A DNA stretch of 64,000 nucleotides from Tricholoma matsutake (taxonomy: Eukaryota > Basidiomycota > Agaricomycetes > Agaricales > Tricholomataceae), in assembly GCA_026075535.2 (NCBI GenBank), contig AP026542.1, forward strand, positions 12,276,001 through 12,340,000, read 5' to 3'. The position numbers and the translations under genes are program-made. Shown here piece by piece: positions 11,970-24,179 of this stretch; the first letter of the stretch is position 1; every line of letters starts with the position of its first letter. The notes beneath the pieces were generated by a model. That model was not told where the DNA came from. It saw only the letters and a program-made list of their open reading frames with translations, and did no database searches.

Positions 11970-13162
11970 GCATCTTGGATCAGCAGGGGTGTGTGGGAGT
12001 GTGTTGTGATCATATTGATGAGGGGATTCTAATGGGGGTATGGATGTGAAATGGATTTTGTCCGCTTGGCTCTCATGAGGACTTTTGATGGCTGTCGGGA
12101 GATTTTGATGGTTATGCTAGGTCATCTGGACCATATTCATGAGATGATTCCGATGGTAGTACTCACATGAAAATCTTGGCATTAGCGTTGGCTGTCAAGG
12201 TTTATTGATGGCTTGGCTGTGCTGTGCTAGGTCATCTGGACTGTATTTGCAAGATGATCCCGATGGTGGTACTCACTCATGGGAAAGTCTCAGCATATCC
12301 ATGTTAGGCTTGGTTAGGCTTGTCTTGGTGGCCAAAGGCCACATTAGTGTTTGGCAGAGAGAAAATGTGGAGAAAATTACCCTTTTTCATGTAGCAAACA
12401 AGTAAAGAAAAACTGGTGAAAATAGATTTTTTTTTCTTTATTTTCTCTGTAATCTGCCTAAGGGAAAATATATCATTTGTGTGGAGAGAAAAAAATGGGA
12501 ATCTGAAGTGAAAAGAACTGATTTTCTCTTGATTTCCCCCTGATTTTTTCCTAGGAAAAAAAAGGTATATTTCCTGCAAGAGCAAATCAGAAATCTCTGG
12601 AGAATACAAGTTATTTATGGCCTAGAAAATTGCATGTGGAAAAGTGTAATTTTCTCCTCATGTTTGCCAGATTTTCACCTGGAGAAAAAGAAACTCCTGC
12701 CTGCTTATGTACAATGCCCCCCCAACCCCCCAAGGGGGGCTCATTGAACATTCTGACCCTAAGCAGCTAAGCCAAACACTAATGCAGCCTTTGGCTGCCA
12801 AGACAACCCTAACCAAGCCTAACATGGATATGCCGAGACTTTCCCATGAGTGAGTACCACCATCGGGATCATCTCATGAATATGGTCCAGATGACCTAGC
12901 ACAGCACAGCCAAGCCATCAATAAACCTTGACAGCCAATGCCAATGCCAACACCCAGATTTTTATGTGAGTACTACCATCAGAATTATCTCGTCAATACA
13001 GTCCAGATGACCTAGCATAACCATCAAAATCTCCCAATGGCCATCAAAAGTCCTTGTGAGAGCCAAGTGGACAAAATCCATTTCATGTCCATACCCCCAT
13101 TAGAATCCCCTCATTGATATGATCACAACACACTCCCACACACCCCTGCCAATCCAAGATGT
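11970..13162. mobile_element. Fold-back element with inverted arms of about 390 bp
   Basis: The left arm (about 11970-12357) reappears inverted at about 12770-13162. The outer ends read CATCTTGGAT...CAGGGGTGTGTGGGAGTG, and the inner ends meet at GCTTGGTTAGGCTTGTCTTGG. The central 400 bp is rich in GAAAA/TTTTC words similar to the element at 27047-27561. No coding capacity and no clear target duplication. Confidence 0.8.
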
Positions 13163-13429
13163 GAAACTTCTCATAGGGATAGACTTGGAGATATTGGGAA
13201 AGTTTTGCCCTGCCTGTTGTGTGATGCATGGAGTAAAAAAATCTAAAGTGGCCCACTAGTGAGGGGTGGAATTCATTGTTGTGGCACCCTTGTAAATGTA
13301 TTTGTGCAATGACCTACCAACAGTATTTTATTTTATTTAAGATTACAGTGATTTTCACATGTATACAGAAAACCAGAAAATAAAAATATTTGTATCATTG
13401 TGTGGTTGTGTTATATCTGTCATAGACCA

Positions 13430-14500
13430 TGATCCATGTCTCGTTGCCATATCTCAAAAGACTTGAAAGCATGCATTGCTGCACTGTTTTAGGAACAAGA
13501 TCTCACAGTAAAGGAGGTCTACAGGGTCCTTGGAATCAAGAAATCACTTGTCTATTCATCTCTCTTATACTTCAGAACTTATGGCATCACACACAATCCT
13601 CATGTTCATTGTAAAACTGGTAGACATCAATCACTTGTTTCCACAGATATCAAATTTGTCTCCTCCCTAATCAACCAAAGGCATACAATATATCTAGATG
13701 AGATCCAGATTCCAAGATGAGCTATATGAACATTGAGGGGTCCTTGTTTTGGTGCCAACACTATGCAGAACACTTTGGTGCCTTGACCTCACATGCAAAG
13801 TGGTATCAGCCCACGCACTGGAATGGGATGATCTTGTTCAGTCGGCATTCATGAATCACATAGCTGATGAAGTCCCAGATCCACAAATGATGATGTTCAT
13901 TGATGAAGCTGTGAGGAATTGAAGGTCATCCCAGTGGCCAAAGGGGTGGGCATTGATGCATCCAAAAGCCCTTTTTGGTCCATGGAGAACATTATTCCAT
14001 CCTAACTCTTGATGGCCTCATCACATACAACATTATCTCAGGATCCATGACCTCGGAACATTTTGTAGAATTTCGATGTGAATTGGTTGTAAGTTCAACT
14101 GCAAGCCCTGTTCAAAACCATCACTGACTCAGGACATATTCTCTGTCCAGATTCCTCTAACCAACCCATATCCTGGTCCTCACAGTGTTCTCATTCTTGA
14201 CAATTGTAGCATCCACCACTCAGAGGAAGTTCAAGCTCTTGTAGAAGATGAAGCCCATAAGTACTAGGTTGCAATGTTTCCCAACCATATTGACCTCTCT
14301 ACCAGAATGCAAGCTCATCTTCCTCCCACTGTATTCACCTGATCTCAATCCAATTGAGCAAGCATTCTTGTCCATCAAGGCCTTTCTTTGTCACCATTGG
14401 CAGGATTTCTCTCTTTCTGTGATAGACCATGCATGTCAGAATATTACAACAGACAAGGCTTGGGGTTTCTTTCGGGCATCAGGATATGTAGTATAACATA
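13430..14500 (+). pseudogene. Tc1/mariner (DDE_3-type) transposase relic
   Basis: Conserved blocks lie in order on the plus strand. FIDEAVRN at about 13898 holds the first catalytic Asp. VLILDNCSIHHSEE at about 14187 holds the second. LIFLPLYSPDLNPIE at about 14311-14358 holds the third. A 66-bp stretch between the last two begins with GT, ends with AG and fits an intron; removing it brings the last two acids to about the DD3xE spacing of Tc1-like enzymes. Stops (for example after AVRN) and frameshifts kill it. It would cut and paste DNA at TA. The N-terminal helix-turn-helix part is too decayed to read and no terminal repeats were found. Confidence 0.75.
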
Positions 14501-15240
14501 ATCACATTCATGACACTATAAGTACAACAATTCAGACATAATGCTAGTGATGATTCTGATGAACAGGGGATGCAAATGCAGAGACAAAAACATGGAAGAA
14601 GAATACAGAGAAAGATTTACTAAAAGTCATCATCAGAGTCATCAGGAATGCCATCCAGAACAGGAACATAACCATCCGGTGATAGGTCCACTGTGCACTC
14701 TAAGCTCTGGGAACGTCTCCAGAGGCATTGACACATCAACATGCACGCTCCCAACCCCTACAAACCCTGTGAGACCACTCCGAAATGACTTCGATTGATT
14801 TTGAACAATCTCAAACAATCTCAAACAATCTCAAATGATCTCAAATGATATCAAACGACTTCAAACAATGTCGCAGCACTTCAAACGCCTTTGGCCACCA
14901 TACACCTATCACACCGCCCTTCGGATACATGCAGCACACCTTGTAAGAGTTAGTGCATCACATATCGAGCACCACTGGACACGAGGAGACACAACGATGG
15001 GATTTTAGGACATGATTGTGGTGCTTTGACATCTTGATGATATACTGGATCAATGGGGACAGGTACCAGTGATAAATCATGCCTCTAGACTATTCCCTTC
15101 TTATCTTCTTTCATTTATTCTATGATTTGCAAAGATTCTCTATTGTTTTATATCTTGCCTCATGTATTCCTCATGTTTTATTTCCCTTTTTAGTATCACT
15201 TCTCCCAAACATATATAGCCTTGTACTAGCTACTTAGAAA
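14500..15240. repeat. Short CAAACAATCT tandem repeats, no gene
   Basis: At 14800-14875 there are about six copies of a 10-11 bp unit like TCTCAAACAA. An LTR-like stretch with TATATAGCC follows near 15210. No gene is supported. Confidence 0.5.
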
Positions 15241-15840
15241 AAAAAACACATTGTTCTCTCACACCAATCGTCTGATTTAAGAGCCATTCTCTTGAGTCCA
15301 AGCGTCTTGACTTAGTCTCAAAATTCAGTGTTTTATGCCAAATTTCCTGGAACTCTTTGTACTAGCTTCTCGAACCATCGCATATCGTCTATCCTCTCTT
15401 GACACCTTTCTACATCTTTATAGTCTATCTTCAGTCACCATCAAAAGTGTCTTCATCTTCTATAAAGGCCTTCAAACATCATTGCACCTCTTCAAACTTC
15501 TTCGAACATCGTTACACTCTTTGCACACTCGCAAACTTCACTAGAATTCCCTTGAATGCTATCACAGCACTTTATACACTTTTGATTGTTATTGAATTTC
15601 TCTCAAACATCATTGCAACGCTTCAAATACTTTCGAACCTCATCGGACTTCATCACACACCCTCTAGAGTCATTTTCATACCCTTGGTTTACAGCGGTGA
15701 TATTTAGTACCACCTTGCAACCTTCCTCTAACTAGCATTATACCATTCAAGCCCTTATTGTGGGTTTTGTTTGGGTTTCCTGGTTGAGTATCATCACTGG
15801 CAAAGGAACAAATTGCCCATGAGCTTCACACACATAGGTA
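15240..15840. repeat. Irregular TCGAAC/TTGCAC short-period repeat
   Basis: Between 15360 and 15670 words such as TTCGAACATCGTTAC and CTTCAAAC recur every 17-20 bp. Open frames here are by-products. An upstream TATATAGCC and a downstream C-rich stretch suggest an old LTR, but no matching partner is seen. Confidence 0.4.
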
Positions 15841-15879
15841 AGCTACATTGTATTGAATGATATGACCTATCAAATGCAT

Positions 15880-16478
15880 ACATTGTATCAAATGATACGG
15901 GTTCAATGGACACTGTTGAACTCACTATATAAAGTCACTATACTATATTAACCAATGACTACATTGTACACTGATTATTATACCTTACAATAGACATGCA
16001 TTAGGAATGTAATACAGACATTAGTAACGTTTGAAATGCAACAGGCACAGACACGGCCATGGACATGGGAATGGGCAATATTAACCTATGAATACTATTG
16101 ACTGTATACATTGTATTATCTGTTTTGATGGATGCCATTGAACTCACTATATATTTGTACATACTCTATTAATTAACCAATGACTACATTACTACTTTAC
16201 TTGCTGTACTGTACAGATAGACATGCATTAAGAACATAGTACAGACATTCGTAATGTTTGAAATGCAATTGCAGGGAAGGGGATGGGGATGGGGACTATT
16301 GACTGTATACATTGTATTATCTGTTTCAATGGATGCCATTGAACTCACTATATATTTGTACATACTCTATTAATTAACCAACGACTACATTACTACTTTA
16401 CTTGCTGTACCATACAGATAGACATGTATTAAGAACATAGTACAGATATTAGTAATGTTTGAAATGCAATTGCAGGGG
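15880..16478. repeat. 196-bp unit repeated three times
   Basis: Copies start near 15880, 16095 and 16292. They share GTATACATTGTATTATCTGT, GAACTCACTATATA, AACCAATGACTACATT, ATAGACATGCATTA and GTTTGAAATGCAA. Copies two and three are almost identical, copy one is older. Each copy keeps the TATATA box-like word, so this could be a repeated promoter or an LTR remnant. Confidence 0.8.
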
Positions 16479-16955
16479 AAGAGGATGGGGGGTGGGGACC
16501 AGGACTGGGAAGCACTGACATCAGGGCTTGACAGGACCACAAAAACAATGATATTACTATGTACAATGTACTACTACCCACAACATTATATATACATGAT
16601 GCATCATTCAATGTCAGTGTCTATCATCTCACCAGGGCTAGACAACCAAGTCTCATCAACATAACCGAACTCTGCAGGAGTGTAGATTGGCAGAGTGAAG
16701 TCCACAGGAGGGTAGGTCAGCAAAGTGATATGAGAAGGAGTGGGGTTCTCTATCTGTGATGTGGTAATGGAATTTCAGAATCAGCCTCAGCATCGGATTC
16801 ACCATTAGATCCAGTCTCTGAGGATGACAGAAAAGCATCTGCAGCATCAGATGCAGTGGGGAAAGCAGCTGTATCTGTCGAAGTTGGATTGGTGGCTGGA
16901 GACAAGGAGGTAGAATTGGAAAGATAAAAGGGAGCAGCATCAAAGCCAGTCAGGG

Positions 16956-17625
16956 TGTCAAGAACCATTCCTCCCCCGATCGGAACCCACATCCATCTGA
17001 CCCTTTTCCCCACATCAAACCTGACATTTGTCTACTCCTCCCAATTTTGTTCCTGGCTGCCTTGCACTGCCCACACTGCTGTGCACCAGGCTGCCATCTC
17101 TATTGCAAATTCAACTACAGATTCATGTGTGGCTCCCAGTAGGTAATTTATCTATGCAGTTGAGACACTGCTGCAGTCTTCATTCCTGTTCCGCATTTAT
17201 TCCAGACTACAGTATTTAAGCTTAGTTAGTTTTGCTTTGTATTCCTCAGTTTGTATATCAACATAGACTCGACTTTAAACCTGCCAATATAAATCTCCTT
17301 CTACTCATACCTCAGTTCTCTAAGAGTCTGAACTCCATTTGACTCGACCTCTAGTCTCCCTCTGAAGTTCTAACCTCATCTGAACTTAACCTAAGTCCCT
17401 CTGTACTCCTTCCCACATTTACCTGCACTTTCCTGCTCCTACCTCCAAACCTTTGTCTTGAAATTAGGACACCGGATGAGGTGAAGGGTGCAGCTTCTTA
17501 CAAGCTGAAGCCAAGTCCTTTCCATTTCCCCTCCGCATAATCTGCAACAACCTGACAATCTTCCACTATCATCACCTGCAGGGTCCAACCGGATTCTGAC
17601 ATACCTCTAGGATCAGTTCTGAACA
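16956..17625 (+). mobile_element. LTR, same family as the solo LTRs at 28.1 and 30.0 kb
   Basis: It starts TGTCAAGAACCATTCC and ends GATCAGTTCTGAACA. It is collinear over about 670 bp with 30007-30690 and inverted relative to 28107-28818. Unlike those two it lacks a matching 5-bp duplication (CAGGG versus TTAAG). It may be attached to copia internal sequence, whose protease fragment lies just beyond. Confidence 0.75.
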
Positions 17626-17677
17626 TTAAGACAGCACTCTTTCCCTTGATCATTGTGACACCAGTCATGGTCTTTAC

Positions 17678-17997
17678 TAGGGATCTGCACGGGTAACCTG
17701 CGGGTATTTTGCGCTGTACCCATACCCATACCCGTTGCGGGTTTTACCCGTGAACCCATGGGTCTTATCTACAAAATGCACTAAAAATCAAGCAAAACAG
17801 TCAAGAATTGAGTGAGTTATGATAAAAACAATCTTGTGTAGATTGTTTTTATCATAACTCACTCAATTCTTGACTGTTTTGCTTGATTTTTAGTGCATTT
17901 TGTAGCTTACGGGTAGGACCATCGTGACCCATACCCCTACCCACATGTACCCATACCCGTAACCCATACGGGTACATGAAACCCATGCAGATCCCTA
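17678..17997. mobile_element. Near-perfect palindromic hAT-type MITE
   Basis: Ends TAGGGATCTGCACGGGTA and its complement are flanked by the perfect 8-bp duplication GTCTTTAC (17670-17677, 17998-18005). The central arms, from TACAAAATGCACTAAAAATC inward, are almost exact inverted copies, so about 320 bp folds into one hairpin. It interrupts the copia protease region on the minus strand. Confidence 0.88.
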
Positions 17998-18005
17998 GTC
18001 TTTAC

Positions 18006-18338
18006 CCACAGGTGGTCACTTTTTTCAAGTTCCTCATAGGAGGCAAAGTCCTTCATTTCACCAGTGAAGTGCATTGAGGCACCTGAATCTAAGATCCATG
18101 TGGCACCTTTCTTACAACTTCCTGGGGCACACATTACACAAGGTTGCACAAGCAACTTAGCATTGAATGTGACAGTTAAATTTATTAAAAAATCTATTGG
18201 ATGTTCTATTCCATTGGAAACTACCAAAGAGAGCATCCCTGTTGATGGGATGTTAGTAATGATGCAGTTGTCAGGGAAGAGGACTGACATCTCATCATAA
18301 TCCCCAGTAAAGGGGGCTATGGGCTCGTTGACAAGCAT
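18006..18338 (-). pseudogene. Ty1/copia protease fragment, inverted relative to the rest of the element
   Basis: The minus-strand frame contains WILDSGASMHFTGEM, the aspartic protease signature with active-site DSG, followed by FASYEEL. In an intact copia element this lies upstream of and in the same direction as integrase. Here the integrase and RT fragments from 18339 run on the plus strand. The inversion breakpoint is near 18335. Confidence 0.75.
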
Positions 18339-19207
18339 TTGATCAACTGCCTTCCAGATCTCATGATCTGGAGCTGTTGTTTCAGAGACCAGGCTGACTT
18401 CATCGTCAATCTGGGCATTTTCTTAGGTCACAGGTATGGAAGTATGCAGCTGTGCTCTGACAATATCTCATTCTTTGACAAAAAGGGTAAACCTGTACTT
18501 AGAACTGTCCCTATGTTTGCAGGCAACACAATATATGTGGCTAACACCCATATTCTAAGTACTAAGAGATTAAATGTCACAACTATTTATGTTGCTGACT
18601 ATAATACTTGGCATCGGTGCCTTAGACATCCAAGTGAGCAAGCCATAAGACAGATGCCAAAGCACACCGTGAAATTTCCCAAGGACTTAATTCCTAGGGA
18701 CAGGCATATTTGCCCAGGGTGCACCGAAGGGAAAATGACATCAAAGTCTTTCCCTGAATTGGAATCTCAGGCCTCAGAGCCTTTTGAGTTAATTCACTCT
18801 GATCTAAAAGAATTACCTACTCTTAGTTATCACAAATACAAATATTACATTGTGTTTGTTGATGATCAAACTTCACACATTTGGAGTCAATGCCTGAAAA
18901 AGAAGTCTGACAGTGGTGAGTCAATCAGACAGTTTGAGGCCATGGGTAGAATGCAATATGATGCAAAAATAAAGTGTTAGTGTTTCTATCCTGGGGGGAA
19001 TTCCGTGATCATGAGCTCATTATGCAGCTCAAAGATCTGGGCATCAAAATTGAGATGTCCACACCCCACGTCCACCAACAAAATGGTCATACAGAATGTG
19101 CTATAAAGACATTAATGGAAAAAACCCAAACATTGCGCTTTACTACCTGCCTACCACAATCATGGTGGGAATTTTGTGTAGAGTATGCAAACCATCTCTA
19201 CAACTGA
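18339..19207 (+). pseudogene. Ty1/copia GAG-pre-integrase and integrase fragment
   Basis: The first frame (18339-18980) holds the zinc-binding pre-integrase segment NTWHRCLRHPS...ICPGCTEGKM and the integrase start FELIHSDLKELP. The catalytic-core Asp (HSD) and YIVFVDDQTSHIW are visible. After a frame change, 18974-19207 holds LKDLGIKIEMSTPHVHQQNG and the start of the third catalytic block (NGHTE). The rest of the integrase fold is cut short by stops. It would insert element cDNA if intact. Confidence 0.8.
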
Positions 19208-19285
19208 ACACCAATAAAGTGCCTTAATTGGTGCACACCAAACAAAGATCTAGATGGTGAAAAACCAGATCTATCAAATCTAAAA

Positions 19286-19936
19286 GTGATTGGATGTGGT
19301 GCTTACATCTACCTGCCCAAAGAGAAACGTCAAAATAGGCTAGCCCCTCGATTGGAGCTAATGATGTATATTGGCCTGGCAGATGGCATCAAGGCATATC
19401 ACTTCATGCACCCAAGCGGCTCAATCTTCATGGGTGCCATGGCACTCTTTGATGAAGCATTATTCCCACACTGTCAAGGAGCAACAGCTCCTGCCAATAC
19501 TGATCTCAGAGATAACCCTCCAGATCCCAGAGATCTCACCCACTCTGGGGGACAAGGGGGTGGTGGAGCACCTTTGCTGCCAGCAGCACTGCCACAGGCA
19601 CCTAATGTGCCTCCACTCCCACCACCTTCTTCATCAGGGTCTGATTCAGACCCTGAAATCCCAAAGGTACCAATATTTGGAGGCTATGGCAATCCTGTGC
19701 CTGGCCCCAATCTGTTTGCTCTGGCAGGAGCACCAGTACCTGCATCTCCACTGCCACCAGCACCTCCTGTTGTTGAGCCTCCTGTGGCTCCAAGGATATT
19801 GTGCAGGAAGAGACACATTCCAACCTGTCCCAGCAACATCTATGTTGAAAACTGCGACCCCATTCAAATTGAACAAGACATAGCCAGGGAGCATCATTGG
19901 TGGGAAGCTCAAGAGGAAGACCCCAACAAACTTTGA
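19286..19936 (+). pseudogene. Ty1/copia integrase C-terminus and Pro-rich linker
   Basis: A 216-residue open frame starts with GCGAYIYLPKEKRQNRLAPR, a block found between integrase core and RT in copia elements. A long proline-rich linker (about 70-165) follows, and then the region leading to RT. It is open but isolated by stops on both sides. Confidence 0.7.
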
Positions 19937-20139
19937 GGAACAGCCAGTTGCTGGGCAGTCCCAACCACCACAGACAAGTAGAGCTCTACTCCCTAGTGAT
20001 CAAGGGATCCTGTTGGAAGGGAATGACATAAACCCACAGCAGTGGTTTCAGGGGCCAGGAGGTCAACTGGGACACTATGTCCCAATGACTCCACATGGCA
20101 CTGACCCATATGCACACAGGTGAATGATCATTGAAGGTT

Positions 20140-21415
20140 GTGTGGATCTGATGTGCTTTCTGCTAAACAAAGCAGTTGCTCCATCTAAAGTGTCAGAACT
20201 CCCAATCCAGTATTGCGACATAGCGCACCTACCAGCACGCACTAAAACAGAGTGGAAGGATGCATGCCTAGAGGAATTAGAGGCTCTTTGAAAGAGGCAT
20301 GTCTATGATATTGTAGATCTCCCACATGGCCAAAAGGCCATTAAAAATAGATGGGTTCTCTGTAAAATCCAATGGAGAAAAACAGTCCAGACTTGTGGCC
20401 AAAGGCTTCTCACAAGTCGAAGGTGTTGACTTCAATGAGATTTTCTCACCTGTTGTCCGCTATGAGATGGTATGCTTCATGTTTGCCTTAGGTGCCTTAG
20501 AAGGCACATGATGGGACTCAATGTAAAAACTGTGTTCCTGTATGGCAAACTAGATGAGGAGATTTACATGCAACAACTGGAAGGCTTTTCCAGAGCGCAA
20601 AGTAATGCACTTACACCAAGCATTGTATGGCTTAAAACAAGCTGCCATAGCATGGTGGAGAGAACTGGAGGCATTTATGCAAAGCATTGGCTTCAAACAT
20701 GCCAGCTCTGATGCCAGCATATTCATTTACAAAGATGCCAAAGGCATTGTCATTGTGATAATTTATGTTGATGATGGCATGTTCTTGGGGCAGAACAAAC
20801 ACCTTGTAAATAAAAAGAAAAGTGCTTGCCTAAAGCACTGGGAGTGTCACCAAATTTCTTGGTATGTGCATAAAACAAAGTGCATCAAAAATCACTCTGG
20901 ACCAACAAAGCTACCTAGCCACCATGCTAGCACAGTTCGGAATGACAAATGCCAAGACTGCCCCAACTCCTCTTCTGATGGGATATGTCCCTATGGAAAA
21001 CACTGCAGTGCCTGATGTGGCATGTAGATTGAAGTATCAATCTGTGATTGGGTCTTTATTGTACCTGATGCTTGGAATGTGACCTGATATCACCTTTGCA
21101 GTAATCAAGATGTCACAGTTCTCAGCTAATCCAAGCCAGGAACATCTGGATAAGGCACAATATATAATGTGCTACCTTGTCAGTACTCAGAATTATGAGC
21201 TTATCTACGATGGTAGGCCTACAAGCATACACAGATTTGGACTGGAGATCTGACATAGTGAAATGAAGATCTACAATGGGCTACTTTTGATAACCCAGCC
21301 AATATGTTTACTAAAAATCTTGGGAGAATTCTCTTTGAGAACTTTAGAAGCTCCCTGGAATTAAATTCGAGGTTCAAACTTAGCAATAATCACTGCTGTA
21401 CAGTTTGTGGGGGGG
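20140..21415 (+). pseudogene. Ty1/copia reverse transcriptase and RNase H, broken
   Basis: RT blocks appear in three frames: GFSQVEGVDFNEIFSPVV (about 20416), QALYGLKQAAIAWW (about 20617) and IIYVDDGMFL (about 20760), where the YVDD catalytic pair is intact. Next comes SVIGSLLYLMLGM (about 21040) and a weak RNase H-like remainder to about 21300. At least three frameshifts and several stops are present. A G-rich tract (TTTGTGGGGGGG) just before 21416 fits the polypurine tract that primes plus-strand DNA. Confidence 0.8.
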
Positions 21416-21691
21416 TGTTGAATTTAAATCACACCTGTGGGCTGCCTACATAGGCATGTGACCCACTCCATATGGAACAAACATAGCCATACATCTGTAC
21501 ATACATGCTACAATATGCATATGACTATCATTCCATATGGTGATTTGTGCCTCATGGCTGAGTTGCTCATCCCTCTGAGCATGTGACCAGTAGACTCTAG
21601 GTGTATATAAACCTGCTGTATTTCATCCTGGGAATGCAGAGAGTTCTACACCTCTAACCCTAGTTACTAGCAGCACTAACCCAACCCAACA
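21416..21691 (+). mobile_element. 3' LTR of the copia element
   Basis: It begins TGTTGAATTTAAATC directly after the polypurine tract and ends ACCCAACCCAACA, giving TGTTG...CAACA inverted ends. Length 276 bp, with a TATATAAACC box near 21604. No 5' partner is visible in the window. Confidence 0.7.
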
Positions 21692-21699
21692 GGTAAATA

Positions 21700-22150
21700 G
21701 TAAGTTAGGTGTATGCCCACTGCATCCTATGCTGCTGCAACACAATGGCAACATCAACAGCACCTCCCACTGCCGCTGCAAGCCCTCTGTGCTTGTGGGG
21801 TGTGTGGTGACATGGCTACTACAATAACCACAACAATGACAATGCCAACACCAATGCCAATGATGCCAACAATACTGGGTCCAACACCAACAACACCACC
21901 CTACGATGACAGGTCCAACACCAACACCAACAATGACACCAACACCAACACCAACACCCATGATGATGACGATGATGATGCTGCTGCCAACACCAATGCC
22001 ACCGCCAAGCACCCTGCAAGCCATTGCTCACAGGGATTGTGTTTTTTATTTTTTATTTTTATTTCTTTTCTTTTTTTGTTTTCTTTCTTGTTTTATTATT
22101 GTTATTTCATTATGTAGATAATAGTCAGTAGAAATACATATTAGCTAGTA
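21700..22150 (+). mobile_element. Partial copy of the hairpin-exon element family
   Basis: Two GAGCAACTGCTC-type hairpins occur (21777-21812 and 22005-22034, CCCTGCAAGC...GCTCACAGGG). Next comes a T-rich intron-like tract ending in ATTATGTAG, as in the complete elements. Between them is an AC-rich simple repeat. Termini are missing. Confidence 0.55.
21825..22015. repeat. (CCAACA)n minisatellite
   Basis: Irregular hexamer repeat CCAACA/CCAATG/ACACCA, about 190 bp. All long frames across it on both strands are artefacts. Confidence 0.85.
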
Positions 22151-22326
22151 GATAATTGGTCCTGACCAGTTATGACTGGTCCAGTAACTGCTTGTAGCTG
22201 TAGGGGACCAGTCACACAAGTCCCAGTCTCAGTTTTGTAGTAAAAGTAGAATGAACATGACTGGTTTGGTCCTGGTCACAGTCCAAAATGGGCAAATGAC
22301 CAGACTGGACCGGACCTCAAAGCACT
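22150..22326. mobile_element. hAT-type MITE, right end only
   Basis: It is rich in GGTCCNGACCAGT words and ends GGACCGGACCTCAAAGCACTA, like the inverted repeat of the MITE at 30930-31758. The left terminus is not found, so it is truncated. Confidence 0.6.
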
Positions 22327-22329
22327 AGT

Positions 22330-23140
22330 TGTGTTCATGCTGCCTTCTTTTTCACTGCCATTTTTGGTTGTTTTATTGTTCTGTTCAGTGGATGAGTAAG
22401 TGCTGGCCTTGGCTGATTATGCAAGAAAGAAAAATTGCCCAAATATGTTATTTCACCTGGTTTTTGGTGCTTTATAGTCCCTCTTGGAGCCAAACATCTC
22501 CCTACACTATCAGTATATACTACAATATGTATACTTAATTTGGTGGTCTGAGGCCCTGTTGTGGAGGCATCCATTTTTTTTTCACAGCCTGCAGCTGGAC
22601 TAACTAACCAGGTACCAGTACAGAATTCCTGGGCTGGCACCCCCTTGACCCCAATTACTAAGCAGGCATTGATTTGGGAGATTTGGACAAGGGTGTACTA
22701 ATAGTGGCAGTCAGAGTAGATGATTCAACAACAATTCAGGGTGGCAATCCAACAGCGATTCAAGGTCTGTGTCTTAGCCTCTGATTTGAGGATATTGACA
22801 ATGTTGCAATGCTTCTTCCAAAACTCTTCTTTTCTGCTTTTGGCTATTGACCTTGACTTTAGATTGAAAGTACTAGATGATGAATAATCGAGATGTACAG
22901 GTGTAGTTACCAGATGTGATGTGATTCATAATGATATTCTCAATCTTGCCAAGTTTGTCAATCAAGCCCCTTGCTGTGTGGCATAGCCCTGTTTAGCAGT
23001 ATATATATTCTAAGTACATACTTCATAGTACCCATCAGTTATCACCAAAGTGGGCTAACACCCATTGTACCAGCCATAACACAGGAAATCTCAACATGAA
23101 GGTGATCATACTAGACACATAAGGTGAGTCAGAAGATGGA
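22330..23140. other. No gene recognised
   Basis: About 0.8 kb without coding motifs or clear repeats. It precedes the Ndc10-like fragment and may include its former 5' region. Confidence 0.4.
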
Positions 23141-23149
23141 TCAGCACCC

Positions 23150-23840
23150 ATGATACAATGTACTTACCCACTGAGTCTCACAGCCAGCTTGTTTGCATTT
23201 GAGGACCCAGCTGCAGCATCTGGTCTCGATTATTCAACCAATGCCCTGGATGCAGATGCCAATAGTGTTTACAAGAAGGTTATTGGTCATGAACAAGATG
23301 ACAAGGCAACAAAGCATGCATATGGGCATCAACTTGCTGCCTATCAAACTTGGTGGGAGCAGTATCAAGCACATGCAATGGCAGCTGACCCTGCCCATAC
23401 CTACATCCCTGTGCTTCCAGTCACAGTCTCAAAAGCAGTTGTGTTTCTTGACTATGAGTCAAATTGCCCAAAAAAGGTATGTAATTACTTTTTTTTTTGT
23501 ACACTTTCAGATGTTGACATTGAGTGTCTTCACCTATAGCATAAACACTCTGATGATCCCATGGTTCAATCAACCGTTGGCCTTTCCCAGATCAAGCAAG
23601 TTATAAATGTGCTTGAGCACTGGCATTTCACAAACCAATGATGATATAAGGATCAGCCTGATACTCAGTGGCCTCTGTGGGAGGATGTCCAAATCTCTGT
23701 GTTAATCTGCTGCAGCTCATTATGAACTGAAACACATCAAGATGGTGCAGGTTGTAAGGGCAATTTTATGATCCCATGCTCTCAGCAGGGATACTTGCAA
23801 GGGAGAATCCAAAGAGAAAAGGCTAAGGATTCTCCAATGC
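23150..23840 (+). pseudogene. Ndc10/recombinase-like N-terminal fragment
   Basis: The frame 23150-23539 contains KHAYGHQLAAYQTWWEQYQA and then a TVSKAVVFLDYE segment. A GT-AG interval (from GTATGTAATT near 23476) leads into another frame with STVGLSQIKQVINVLEHWHF (about 23570). This pattern of Y..WW, FLxYE and I.QVI.ALEHW is typical of the N-terminal part of large fungal proteins related to Ndc10 and Crypton tyrosine recombinases. The catalytic part is absent and stops follow. DNA binding or recombination would be its inherited role. Confidence 0.5.
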
Positions 23841-24179
23841 AGAGGGCAGGTATAAGTGAGAACTAATAATAGACACTACCATATGGTCTGGAACAAAAAA
23901 TCATAGGAAGCAGAAATTGGAGCAGAACAGTGGGGAAAAGAGTGGGAGTGATGAAGGGAGGAGCCTGGAATCATAAGCAAAATGTCCTGAGTCCAATGCA
24001 AGGGTTTGCAACTGTGTGTGATCTGTGTGATTGCCAATTGGGAAATCACATAAAGTGCAACAAATTGGTTTTGAAAGCAATATGAAACACAGACATTGTC
24101 AAAAGGAGATAAAATGTGATAAAGACAACAGATGATAACAACAATGGGCATGATAGACAAGGGGCAATAGTTTTGAGAT

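Noticed and set aside
21700..22150. Zinc- or histidine-rich protein (HHHRHH frames)
   Set aside because: The frames come from the CCAACA/ATGATG simple repeat.
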